This document shows, piece after piece, positions 1 through 6,153 of a stretch of DNA of 7,712 nucleotides. Made by a program: the position numbers and the translations under genes. The DNA is from Roseiflexaceae bacterium. GTDB taxonomy: Bacteria > Chloroflexota > Chloroflexia > Chloroflexales > Roseiflexaceae. The stretch lies in contig CANHPK010000065.1 of the NCBI GenBank assembly GCA_947462525.1, positions 1 to 7,712 of the forward strand, written 5' to 3'. Below the pieces are notes generated by a model that searched no databases, had not been told where the DNA came from, and worked only from the letters and a program-made list of their open reading frames with translations. Numbering within the stretch: position 1 is the first letter of the stretch; each line of letters starts with the position of its first letter.

Positions 1-526
1 GATGCATCAGGTGCGTAATCTGTTGGCAGCAATTGCGGTCGGGCTGGTTGCACAGGTTCCCTGGCAAACGATGCGCGACACGATTGCACACCGCTTGCCA
101 ACGGTTCGATTCGTTGTACTCAATGGCATTGACGACACCCAAATCATTGACGATTCGTATAATGCAGCCCCGACATCGGTGCGCGCGGCCCTCGAACTGT
201 TGGCGACCGTCCAACGCCGCCGTGTTGCGGTATTGGGCGATATGCGTGAGCTCGGCCACATCGAAGAAGCAGCCCATCGCGAGGTCGGTGTGTTGGCTGC
301 CCAGTGTGTCGATGTCTTGGTCGCCGTCGGTGAACGCGGCCGATTCATTGCTGCAGGTGCACGAGACGCCGGATTGTCTGCGGTGTACGAAGTCCAAGGG
401 ACGGCGGCCGCGATCCCTGTCGTCCAATCCGTGATTGCCCCGCGTGACTGTGTCTTGGTCAAGGGCTCGCGCGCAATGGCGATGGAAGCAATCGTCACCG
501 CACTCTGCACGCAGACGACGAAGTAG
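1..526 (+). CDS. murF: MurF, UDP-MurNAc-tripeptide--D-Ala-D-Ala ligase, C-terminal part (5' end outside window)
   Basis: This is the C-terminal third of MurF, the cytoplasmic ATP-dependent ligase that adds D-Ala-D-Ala to UDP-MurNAc-tripeptide. The reading frame is open from the window edge; base 1 is the last base of a codon and 174 codons follow before TAG at 524-526. Counting from the first full codon, HQVRNLLAAIAVG (2-14) matches the end of the central ATPase domain (family form HNxxNALAAIAVG). DDSYNAAP (50-57) and LGDMRELG (78-85) are hallmark MurF motifs of the C-terminal domain, and VLVKGSRAMAME near the end matches the family VLVKGSRxxxME. The Met at the first codon is internal and is not the true start, because the N-terminal and P-loop domains are missing only through window truncation. 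The first mraY follows after 6 bases. MurE and FolC were considered, but DDSYNAxP and KGSR point to MurF. Confidence 0.96.
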   Translation, partial: MHQVRNLLAAIAVGLVAQVPWQTMRDTIAHRLPTVRFVVLNGIDDTQIIDDSYNAAPTSVRAALELLATVQRRRVAVLGDMRELGHIEEAAHREVGVLAAQCVDVLVAVGERGRFIAAGARDAGLSAVYEVQGTAAAIPVVQSVIAPRDCVLVKGSRAMAMEAIVTALCTQTTK

Positions 527-528
527 GA
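525..528 (+). promoter_or_regulatory. Ribosome binding site of mraY copy 1, built into the murF stop codon
   Basis: The murF stop codon and the following bases read TAGGA, giving an AGGA Shine-Dalgarno core 4 bases before the ATG at 533. The spacing is short, so this is a weak to moderate site. It suggests coupling of mraY translation to termination on murF. Confidence 0.5.
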
Positions 529-532
529 CACG

Positions 533-1564
533 ATGCAAGAGACCTTACGGGCACTCCTCATTCAGGACATGGCGCGCGCACTGCTCCTCGCAGCTGCGGC
601 AGCGGTGATTGTCCTGCTGAGTGGTCGCGCATGGATCGAACTCCTCAAACGCAGGAACATCCGCAAGCGCGCCCGCAACGAGGGGAGCGATACGATGGTC
701 AGCTATGGGCAGATTACGATGGGTGGCGTCATGATCGTCGTCCCCGTAGTGTTCTTGACGTCGCTGTTCAATCTCATCGATCGGTGGTCGATGCTGCTCC
801 CGTTGGCGGTAATGGTCGGGTATTCAATACTGGGCGCTGTCGATGATTACTTCTCGCTCGAAGTCGTCCCATCGAGTCACTATGGTCTGACCGAGCGGGT
901 CAAAAGCGCGTTGCAGTGGTTGATTGCCATCGTTGCGAGTGTCGTGCTCTATCTCCCTGCACCGTATGGACTCGGGCACTCTGGGATGGTATTTGTCCCG
1001 TTTGTGGGCCAACTCGATGTAGGAATCTACGTCATACCGATTGCAGGATTGATTATTTGGGCGACCGTCAACGCGGTGAATATCACCGACGGCGTCGATG
1101 GGTTGTCTGGCTGGACGTTGTTGGTTGCATTTGGTGCGTACGGCGTTATTGCCTTCCTCAATGGTGATTTCACCAACCTGATGGCGCTCTGCTTTACGCT
1201 TGTCGGTGCCTGTGCGGGGTATCTGTGGTTCAACGCACATCCCGCCCCCGTCATTATGGGAGACCTCGGGTCGATGGCGCTCGGTGGTGCACTCGCCGTC
1301 ATTGCACTGCAGTCGCAGCAGTGGTTGCTGTTGCCCATCGTGGGGATTGTGTTTGTGGTCGAAGCGATGTCGTCCTTTGTGCAAATCTGGTACTACAAGT
1401 ACACCCGACGTACCACAGGGACGCCGGTACGACTCCTCAAAATGGCACCACTCCATCATCATCTGCGCATCACGGGTTGGAGCAACCCCCAGATCACGCA
1501 GCGCTTTGTCGTTATTACACTGGCCAGCTCCATGGTTGCAATTGCATTGGCAATGCGGGCGTAG
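533..1564 (+). CDS. mraY: MraY paralogue 1: phospho-MurNAc-pentapeptide transferase-like, altered N-terminal substrate loop
   Basis: This is a multi-pass membrane protein of the MraY/WecA family, 343 residues (E. coli MraY is 360). MraY moves phospho-MurNAc-pentapeptide from UDP to undecaprenyl phosphate, forming lipid I. Visible catalytic features: the Asp pair D104-D105 in GAVDDY, NITDGVDG (183-190, with D186 and D189), MGDLGS with D244, and the HHH triplet 308-310 in MAPLHHH. Odd features: the usual DGPxxHxxKxGTPTMGG segment is degraded to EGSDTM-VSYGQITMGG (50-65), so the conserved His and Lys become Met55 and Ser57 with one residue deleted; the Phe before MGD is Ile241; HHHFE is HHHLR. 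A second mraY, about 60% identical, starts 31 bases downstream. The family assignment is firm. Activity on the normal substrate is uncertain, and a regulatory partner or an enzyme with different specificity is possible. Confidence 0.88.
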   Translation: MQETLRALLIQDMARALLLAAAAAVIVLLSGRAWIELLKRRNIRKRARNEGSDTMVSYGQITMGGVMIVVPVVFLTSLFNLIDRWSMLLPLAVMVGYSILGAVDDYFSLEVVPSSHYGLTERVKSALQWLIAIVASVVLYLPAPYGLGHSGMVFVPFVGQLDVGIYVIPIAGLIIWATVNAVNITDGVDGLSGWTLLVAFGAYGVIAFLNGDFTNLMALCFTLVGACAGYLWFNAHPAPVIMGDLGSMALGGALAVIALQSQQWLLLPIVGIVFVVEAMSSFVQIWYYKYTRRTTGTPVRLLKMAPLHHHLRITGWSNPQITQRFVVITLASSMVAIALAMRA

Positions 1565-1581
1565 ATTCGTTTGTTGAGAGT

Positions 1582-1585
1582 GGAG
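1582..1585 (+). promoter_or_regulatory. Ribosome binding site of mraY copy 2
   Basis: GGAG followed by an A-rich run lies 10 bases before the ATG at 1596, in the 31-base gap between the two mraY genes. It fixes the start of copy 2, which also matches the start of copy 1 (both begin MQE-LR-LL). No promoter or terminator is visible in the gap. Confidence 0.65.
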
Positions 1586-1595
1586 AAAGAAATCC

Positions 1596-2696
1596 ATGCA
1601 AGAAGCTCTCCGTAATTTATTGGTACGCGACATGTCACGCGCACTGCTGCTCGCAGCAGGAGCATTTGTGGTGACACTGATCTTTGGGTATTTCTGGCTC
1701 AAAGTGCTCCGCCACTACCAAATCGGCAAACGTGTCCGCGTCGATGGACCACAAACGCATCTCGTCAAAACAGGTACCCTCACTATGGGGGGCATGATGA
1801 TCCTGGCACCCGTGGTGATCCTCACGATGGCGTTTAATTTGGTTGACCGTTGGTCGATGTTGCTCCCGATTGCAGCCATGGTGCTCTATGGCATCCTCGG
1901 TGCTGTCGATGACTATTTGTCGTTGGAGCGCTCCAAAAAAGAACAATACGGCTTCAGTGAGCGGGTCAAGTTTATCCTTCAAATCGTGTTGGCACTGCTG
2001 ATCAGCCTGTTCTTGTATTTGCCGCAACCATTTGGGTTGGCGAATTCTGGGTTGGTCCGTATTCCCTTTGTGGGGACGTACGACATCGGGTTTTGGTTCT
2101 TCCCACTGGCTGCATTTATCATCGTGGCGACCAGCAACGCAGTGAACTTGACCGATGGTCTCGACGGGTTAGCAGGGTGGAACCTGGCGATTGCCTTCGG
2201 TGCGTACGGAGTGATTACCTTTCTCAGTGGTGACTTCACCAATTTGATGACGTTGAGCTTTACCTTGGTCGGTGCCTGCGTCGCCTTCCTGTGGTACAAC
2301 GCACATCCTGCACAGGTATTCATGGGCGATTTGGGTTCTCTGGCATTAGGGGCGGTGTTGGCAGTTATTGCATTGCAGTCCCAACAATGGTTGTTGTTGC
2401 CCATCATCGGCGTCGTGTTCGTGAGCGAGGCTGCTTCTTCGGCATTGCAAAAGGCGTATTACAAATACACACGGTGGCGTACGGGGACCCCGGTTCGATT
2501 GTTTCGGATGGCACCGTTGCACCATCACTTTGAACTCGGTGGCTGGAGCGAGACCCAAATCACCCAACGCTTTGTCATGATTTCTATGGTGGCGACATTT
2601 CTCGGGGTGTCGTTGGCACTTACCTTTCACAAAGAAGCGCAGACTGCCCAACGGCAAACGGTTCCTCCACCCGTACAGATTGCCCCACCACGTTAG
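1596..2696 (+). CDS. mraY: MraY paralogue 2: phospho-MurNAc-pentapeptide transferase, motif-complete copy
   Basis: This is probably the main lipid I synthase: 366 residues, hydrophobic throughout, consistent with the ten-helix MraY fold. It keeps the family motifs that copy 1 has lost. DGPQTHLVKTGTLTMGG (50-66) has His55 and Lys58; the Asp pair is D105-D106; NLTDGLDGLAG (184-194) has D187 and D190; VFMGDLGSLALG has Phe242 and D245; and MAPLHHHFELGGW holds the triplet 309-311. GTPTMGG is GTLTMGG. The Lys usually found a few residues after the Asp pair (E. coli DDYRK) is Ser109, as in copy 1. The C-terminus carries an extra polar, proline-rich tail (345-366, including VPPPVQIAPPR) absent from copy 1; by the known MraY topology it should lie outside the cytoplasm. 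The gene sits 31 bases after copy 1 and 8 bases before murD. Confidence 0.95.
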   Translation: MQEALRNLLVRDMSRALLLAAGAFVVTLIFGYFWLKVLRHYQIGKRVRVDGPQTHLVKTGTLTMGGMMILAPVVILTMAFNLVDRWSMLLPIAAMVLYGILGAVDDYLSLERSKKEQYGFSERVKFILQIVLALLISLFLYLPQPFGLANSGLVRIPFVGTYDIGFWFFPLAAFIIVATSNAVNLTDGLDGLAGWNLAIAFGAYGVITFLSGDFTNLMTLSFTLVGACVAFLWYNAHPAQVFMGDLGSLALGAVLAVIALQSQQWLLLPIIGVVFVSEAASSALQKAYYKYTRWRTGTPVRLFRMAPLHHHFELGGWSETQITQRFVMISMVATFLGVSLALTFHKEAQTAQRQTVPPPVQIAPPR

Positions 2697-2698
2697 GA
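2695..2698 (+). promoter_or_regulatory. Ribosome binding site of murD, built into the mraY copy 2 stop codon
   Basis: The stop codon of mraY copy 2 plus the next two bases is TAGGA, giving AGGA 6 bases before the ATG at 2705. This supports 2705 over the out-of-frame ATG at 2698 and repeats the arrangement at the murF-mraY junction. Confidence 0.6.
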
Positions 2699-2704
2699 TG
2701 TACG

Positions 2705-4105
2705 ATGCAGTTACGAGGCAAAAAAGTCGTTGTCATGGGTCTCGGGGTGCATGGTGGTGGCCTCGGGGTCGCCCGCTATTGTGCCGAACACGGTGCCGAT
2801 GTGGTGGTGACTGACCTGCGCACCGCCGACGTACTCGGTGATTCTCTTGCGGCGTTGGCCGATTTGCCCATCACGTTTGTCCTCGGAGAACACCGCGAGC
2901 AGGATTTTGCAACGTGCGACATTGTGGTCCAGAATCCTGCAGTGCCTGCGTCGTCACCGTTTGTACGGATTGCCCGTGCAGCCGGCGCCGCCATCGAAAT
3001 GGAGATGACGCTGTTTTTCCGTGCATGCCCTGCACCAATCATTGGCGTCACCGGATCCAAAGGCAAAACAACGACCGCGACATTGACTGCACATCTGCTG
3101 AAGGCATGGCGCGCCGACACGATTCTCGCCGGCAACATGCGTATTTCTGCGTTGGCACAATTGCCGCTCATCGGCCCCGACACGCCGGTCATCCTCGAGT
3201 TGTCTTCGTTTGTCCTCGAAGGCCTCGGCGCAGCCGGGCTTAGTCCTGCAATTGCGGCAATTACCAACATCTATCCCGACCATCTCGACCGCTACGGCAC
3301 GATGGAAGCATACATCGCAGCAAAAGCCGAAATCGGCCGGCATCAAAAAAACCAGAACACCATCGTGCTCACCCACACCGACGAAGCGCTCGTTCGCCTC
3401 GCGCCGGCGATGCCTGGCCAGCTCGTCTGGACCGGCAATAGTACTCCTCGTGTGCCCACACAAGGTTCGGTCTGGTGGGATACAGATGTGTTGTACGCCG
3501 CGCTGCACGGCGGCACTGTGGCTATCGCACAACGTACCGATGTCCAACTCGCAGGCACACATAATTTGGCCAACATCGCGACTGCGGTAGCGCTTGCGCT
3601 CCGTGCGGGCATGCCGCACACGGCTATCGCTCCTGCGCTCCGTGCGTTCACGGGGGTAGAGCATCGTCAAGAAGTCGTCGCTACATACGATGGGCATACG
3701 TTTGTCAACGACACCGCAGCCACCATGCCGGATGCAGCCGTTGCCGCGCTCACGTCGCTGCCGCAACCCATCATTTGGATTGCCGGTGGCGCTGACAAAA
3801 AGCTCTCGTTCGAATCCCTGGCTGCCACCGCCGCGACACATGCGCAGCAGATTGTCCTCTTGCAGGGCACCGCAACGGCGCTCCTGCACGATGCGTTGGT
3901 GCGTCATGGTGCAGGGGATCGCATTATTGGGACATTTGATTCGTTCGAAGCCGGCATCCGGGCAGCCCATGCACTACCGCTGCGCCCTGCGACGATTGCC
4001 TTGTCGCCTGGTTGTGCCAGTTTTGGGATGTTTCGCAACGAATTCCATCGCGGCGAAGAATTTCGTCGCATCGTTACACAGATAATCGCGGAGGCAGGGC
4101 AATGA
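2705..4105 (+). CDS. murD: MurD, UDP-MurNAc-L-alanine--D-glutamate ligase
   Basis: This is the cytoplasmic ATP-dependent ligase that adds D-glutamate to UDP-MurNAc-L-Ala; 466 residues, normal for the family. The N-terminal Rossmann-like domain (about 1-105) has GLGVHGGGLGVARY at 12-25 and VQNPAVP at 75-81. The central ATPase domain has the P-loop GSKGKTTT (117-124), ELSSF (165-169), TNIYPDHLDRY (187-197) and the expected carbamylated lysine K207 in YIAAKAEI. The C-terminal domain has GTHNLANI (284-291), FTGVEHR (315-321), GGADKK (361-366) and SPGCASFGMF...HRG (434-450). Some motifs differ from E. coli: the usual NDSKATN is NDTAATM (335-341), ELSSFQLE is ELSSFVLE, GGNIG is AGNMR (142-146), and SFDxF is SFGMF. 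Similar variants probably occur in related phyla, so this is most likely lineage-specific MurD. The stop codon overlaps the rhomboid start. Confidence 0.94.
   Translation: MQLRGKKVVVMGLGVHGGGLGVARYCAEHGADVVVTDLRTADVLGDSLAALADLPITFVLGEHREQDFATCDIVVQNPAVPASSPFVRIARAAGAAIEMEMTLFFRACPAPIIGVTGSKGKTTTATLTAHLLKAWRADTILAGNMRISALAQLPLIGPDTPVILELSSFVLEGLGAAGLSPAIAAITNIYPDHLDRYGTMEAYIAAKAEIGRHQKNQNTIVLTHTDEALVRLAPAMPGQLVWTGNSTPRVPTQGSVWWDTDVLYAALHGGTVAIAQRTDVQLAGTHNLANIATAVALALRAGMPHTAIAPALRAFTGVEHRQEVVATYDGHTFVNDTAATMPDAAVAALTSLPQPIIWIAGGADKKLSFESLAATAATHAQQIVLLQGTATALLHDALVRHGAGDRIIGTFDSFEAGIRAAHALPLRPATIALSPGCASFGMFRNEFHRGEEFRRIVTQIIAEAGQ
4090..4094 (+). promoter_or_regulatory. Strong ribosome binding site of the rhomboid gene, inside the end of murD
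   Basis: GGAGG lies 7 bases before the ATG at 4102, the best Shine-Dalgarno match in the window. It decides the start: the ORF is open back to an ATG at 4012, but that would add 30 polar residues encoded inside murD and has no comparable site. Confidence 0.8.
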
Positions 4106-4854
4106 ACACGGCCACTCTGACGGGACCCATCCAGCGCTTCTTCCGCGAGACGTCGCCCATGGTGCGACTCATTGTCATCGTCAATATTGTGGTTTATGTT
4201 GTGCCGTATCTGCTCGACCAGCTCGGGGTGGTGTACAAGGCGATGTCGCTGACCGACTTGCTGCTCATTCATGGCGCCAAAGACAACATCGCAATCTATC
4301 AGGCAAACCAATACTATCGCTTTGTGACCATGATGTTTTTGCATGGAAATCTCGTGCACCTCTTGTTTAACACGTTCGCCATTGTCCAAATCGGCGAGTC
4401 GGTTGAACGGATGAGCGACCGCAATCGCTTTTTGGGGATCTATTTTGTGGGCGGCTTGGTCGGTGGCGTCGCATCGTATTTGTTCAGTCCAAATCCATCG
4501 GTCGGTGCGTCGGGCGCAATATTTGCGCTTATCGGCGCGATGGGTACATTTGTCTGGACCAATAGGCGCGCATACGGCGAAAACGCCAAGCAAATTTTGG
4601 GGAACATCGCGTTTACCGCCATGATCAATATCTTTTTTGGCTATAGCATGCCCAACATCGACAACATGGCGCACATCGGCGGTCTGCTTGGCGGCCTCGT
4701 TACCGGCTTTCTGTTGATGCCACGATTGACCGAATACCTGACCGAATCCGGCGTGGTTCGGCAGCGCACCCCATTGACATGGGGGTGGAACGGTGTCATT
4801 GTCCTCGTTGCGCTGCTGTTCGCCATCGTTGCCCTTGCAGTCCCGGCAATTTAG
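4102..4854 (+). CDS. Rhomboid-family intramembrane serine protease
   Basis: This is a 250-residue polytopic membrane protein with the complete rhomboid active site. Such enzymes cut transmembrane segments of substrate proteins inside the membrane using a Ser-His dyad. Visible: the first membrane segment about 20-38; FLHGNLVHLLFN (79-90), the HxxxN motif (His86, Asn90) that helps form the oxyanion site; GASGAIFAL (135-143) with nucleophile Ser137; the Gly-rich AHIGGLLGG (190-198) with His191; and a last hydrophobic helix about 231-248 followed by only two residues. A six-helix core plus one C-terminal helix looks likely. The start overlaps the murD stop as ATGA and has a strong GGAGG site, so translation is probably coupled to murD. 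No rhomboid is a standard member of the dcw pathway, and the substrate cannot be told from sequence. An inactive pseudo-rhomboid is unlikely, since both dyad residues are present. Confidence 0.93.
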   Translation: MNTATLTGPIQRFFRETSPMVRLIVIVNIVVYVVPYLLDQLGVVYKAMSLTDLLLIHGAKDNIAIYQANQYYRFVTMMFLHGNLVHLLFNTFAIVQIGESVERMSDRNRFLGIYFVGGLVGGVASYLFSPNPSVGASGAIFALIGAMGTFVWTNRRAYGENAKQILGNIAFTAMINIFFGYSMPNIDNMAHIGGLLGGLVTGFLLMPRLTEYLTESGVVRQRTPLTWGWNGVIVLVALLFAIVALAVPAI

Positions 4855-4872
4855 CGCCTCAGAAAGATTCAC

Positions 4873-6153
4873 ATGAGCGATCGTCGGCCACGTTCCAGCG
4901 AATCTGACAGTGTCAAGCACAAGCCCGACTACCAGCTGCTGGTATGTATCGGGATCCTTGTGCCGTTCGGCCTGGTAATGGTCTATAGTTCCTCATTTGT
5001 CGAAGGATTTGTCTACTACGACAACGGATTCCATTACATGACGCGCCAACTCTTTGCGGCGACGGTGGGGACGGTTGGATTAATTGTGGCGCAGCGTATC
5101 GATTATCGTACCTGGCGCACCTATTCGCTCCATTTGCTGGCATTGGCGTTCTTGTTGCTGGTACTGACTGGTTTTGTGTTGCCCGCGGAGATGACCGAAG
5201 TCAATAATTCGCGGAGTTGGATTCGCCTCGGATTTTTCAGCTTTCAACCCTCAGAATTCGTCAAACTCGCGTTGATTATCTACCTTGCGAGCTGGTTGTC
5301 ACGGCGTGCCGGCAAAGTCGCGAACTTCAACACGGGCATGTTGCCCTTTGCTGCCGTGGTGGGCATATTCACCGCGTTGGTCATGGTCGGCCGTGACCTC
5401 GGATCATCGACCGTGATGGTCTCGGTGGCTGCATTGGTCTACTTTGTGGCCGGTGCCAGTCTGTGGCACTTTTTGGGCGCAGGGGTACTGGGCGGGGTGT
5501 TCTTTCTCTTGGCCATCAATGTCGCATCGTATCGGCTTGAACGCATCAACGCGTGGCTTGATCCATTTGCCTATTACAGCGGTGCAGGGTTCCAACCCAT
5601 TCATGCACTCTATGCGCTGGCTTCGGGTGGAGTCTTTGGATTGGGAATCGGGCAATCACGCCAAAAGTACCTATGGCTCCCGCAATCCTATACCGATACC
5701 ATTCTTGCGATTATCGGCGAAGAACTCGGCCTCGTCGGTACGCTGTTTGTGGTGGGGTGCTTTGCGTTTATTGCCTTTCGTGGGTTTCGGATTGCAAACA
5801 GTGCACCCAACGCATACGCGGCGTTGTTGGCGACAGGGTTGACCCTGTGGATTGTCATTCAGGCAGTCATCAATTTGGCAGTCGCCACGACGTTAGTTCC
5901 GTTTACCGGGATTACACTGCCTTTTCTGAGTTATGGCGGCACATCGCTCATGATGAGCATGATTGCCATCGGGATGCTTTTGAATGTGTCAAAATACACA
6001 CTGGTAGATACCGATCAACCACCGTCACTGAGAACACGCTATGAACACATCCGAGCAGCAATCGCCGCTCTACTTCCTTTCGGGCGGCGGGACCGGGGGC
6101 CACGTGTATCCGTCCCTCGCAGTCGCCGCGGCACTCGCGAACGCCCCGAATAG
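4873..6153 (+). CDS. ftsW: FtsW, SEDS-family peptidoglycan glycosyltransferase of cell division
   Basis: FtsW polymerises lipid II at the septum together with a class B penicillin-binding protein. The protein has 426 residues, with a short charged cytoplasmic N-terminus (1-19) and about ten membrane segments. Motifs: NNSRSWIRLGFFSFQPSEFVKLA (111-133 region, with QPSE 125-128), GRDLGSS (173-179), WLDPF (228-232), GLGIGQSRQKYLWLPQSYTD with D275 (the candidate catalytic Asp by analogy with the TDFIF Asp of E. coli FtsW/RodA), IIGEELG (280-286) and PFLSYGGTS near the last helices. It starts 18 bases after the rhomboid gene with only a weak purine-rich site (AGAAAG). The tail after the last helix is long and basic: residues 404-426 have nine arginines, and residues 391-426 are encoded inside the start of murG. 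RodA was considered; dcw context and length favour FtsW. The start is likely but not certain. Confidence 0.93.
   Translation: MSDRRPRSSESDSVKHKPDYQLLVCIGILVPFGLVMVYSSSFVEGFVYYDNGFHYMTRQLFAATVGTVGLIVAQRIDYRTWRTYSLHLLALAFLLLVLTGFVLPAEMTEVNNSRSWIRLGFFSFQPSEFVKLALIIYLASWLSRRAGKVANFNTGMLPFAAVVGIFTALVMVGRDLGSSTVMVSVAALVYFVAGASLWHFLGAGVLGGVFFLLAINVASYRLERINAWLDPFAYYSGAGFQPIHALYALASGGVFGLGIGQSRQKYLWLPQSYTDTILAIIGEELGLVGTLFVVGCFAFIAFRGFRIANSAPNAYAALLATGLTLWIVIQAVINLAVATTLVPFTGITLPFLSYGGTSLMMSMIAIGMLLNVSKYTLVDTDQPPSLRTRYEHIRAAIAALLPFGRRDRGPRVSVPRSRRGTRERPE
6041..6153 (+). other. 113-base overlap of ftsW 3' end and murG 5' end, two frames read
   Basis: ftsW runs to TAG at 6151-6153, while murG must start no later than about 6077 to include its GGGTGGH motif; the only ATG available is 6041. 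The same DNA therefore encodes the arginine-rich FtsW tail and MurG residues 1-37. A TGA at 6042-6044 would give a classical ATGA junction, but it is in the third frame relative to ftsW. Either the overlap is real, or a single-base indel (biological or sequencing) near the end of ftsW moved it past its old stop. Confidence 0.8.

Noticed and set aside
533..1564. MraY copy 1 as a WecA/TagO-type transferase of another pathway
   Set aside because: Its close similarity to copy 2 and the MraY-type HHH triplet at the C-terminus place it in MraY; a changed substrate within MraY remains open and is kept as a finding.
1536..1567. Possible internal promoter before mraY copy 2 (TTGCAA or TTGCAT with TAGATT)
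   Set aside because: Spacings are 20 and 14 bases and the matches are weak; nothing else supports a promoter here.
1565..1595. Terminator or regulatory hairpin between the mraY copies
   Set aside because: The 31-base gap has no inverted repeat or T-run; only a ribosome binding site is visible.
824..1702. Long open frame on the minus strand opposite the two mraY genes
   Set aside because: Its translation is Cys/His/Arg/Gln-rich with no recognisable motif and lies wholly opposite well-supported genes; it is a codon-bias shadow.
2698..2704. ATG at 2698 as an alternative murD start
   Set aside because: It is not in the murD frame (7 bases from the ATG at 2705).
2954..3970. 338-codon minus-strand frame opposite murD
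   Set aside because: Low-complexity Arg/Cys-rich translation, no motifs, opposite a confident murD; a shadow frame.
4012..4101. Upstream ATG that would lengthen the rhomboid protein by 30 residues
   Set aside because: The extra part is the murD frame read out of phase, is polar, and lacks a ribosome binding site; the ATG at 4102 has GGAGG and an ATGA junction.
3904..4920. 338-codon minus-strand frame spanning the end of murD, the rhomboid gene and the ftsW start
   Set aside because: It crosses three plus-strand genes, with a His/Asp/Gln-rich translation and no motifs; antisense shadow.
5980..6044. Programmed frameshift near the ftsW end that would reach the TGA at 6042-6044
   Set aside because: No convincing slippery heptamer or following stem was seen; an old indel or plain overlap is simpler.
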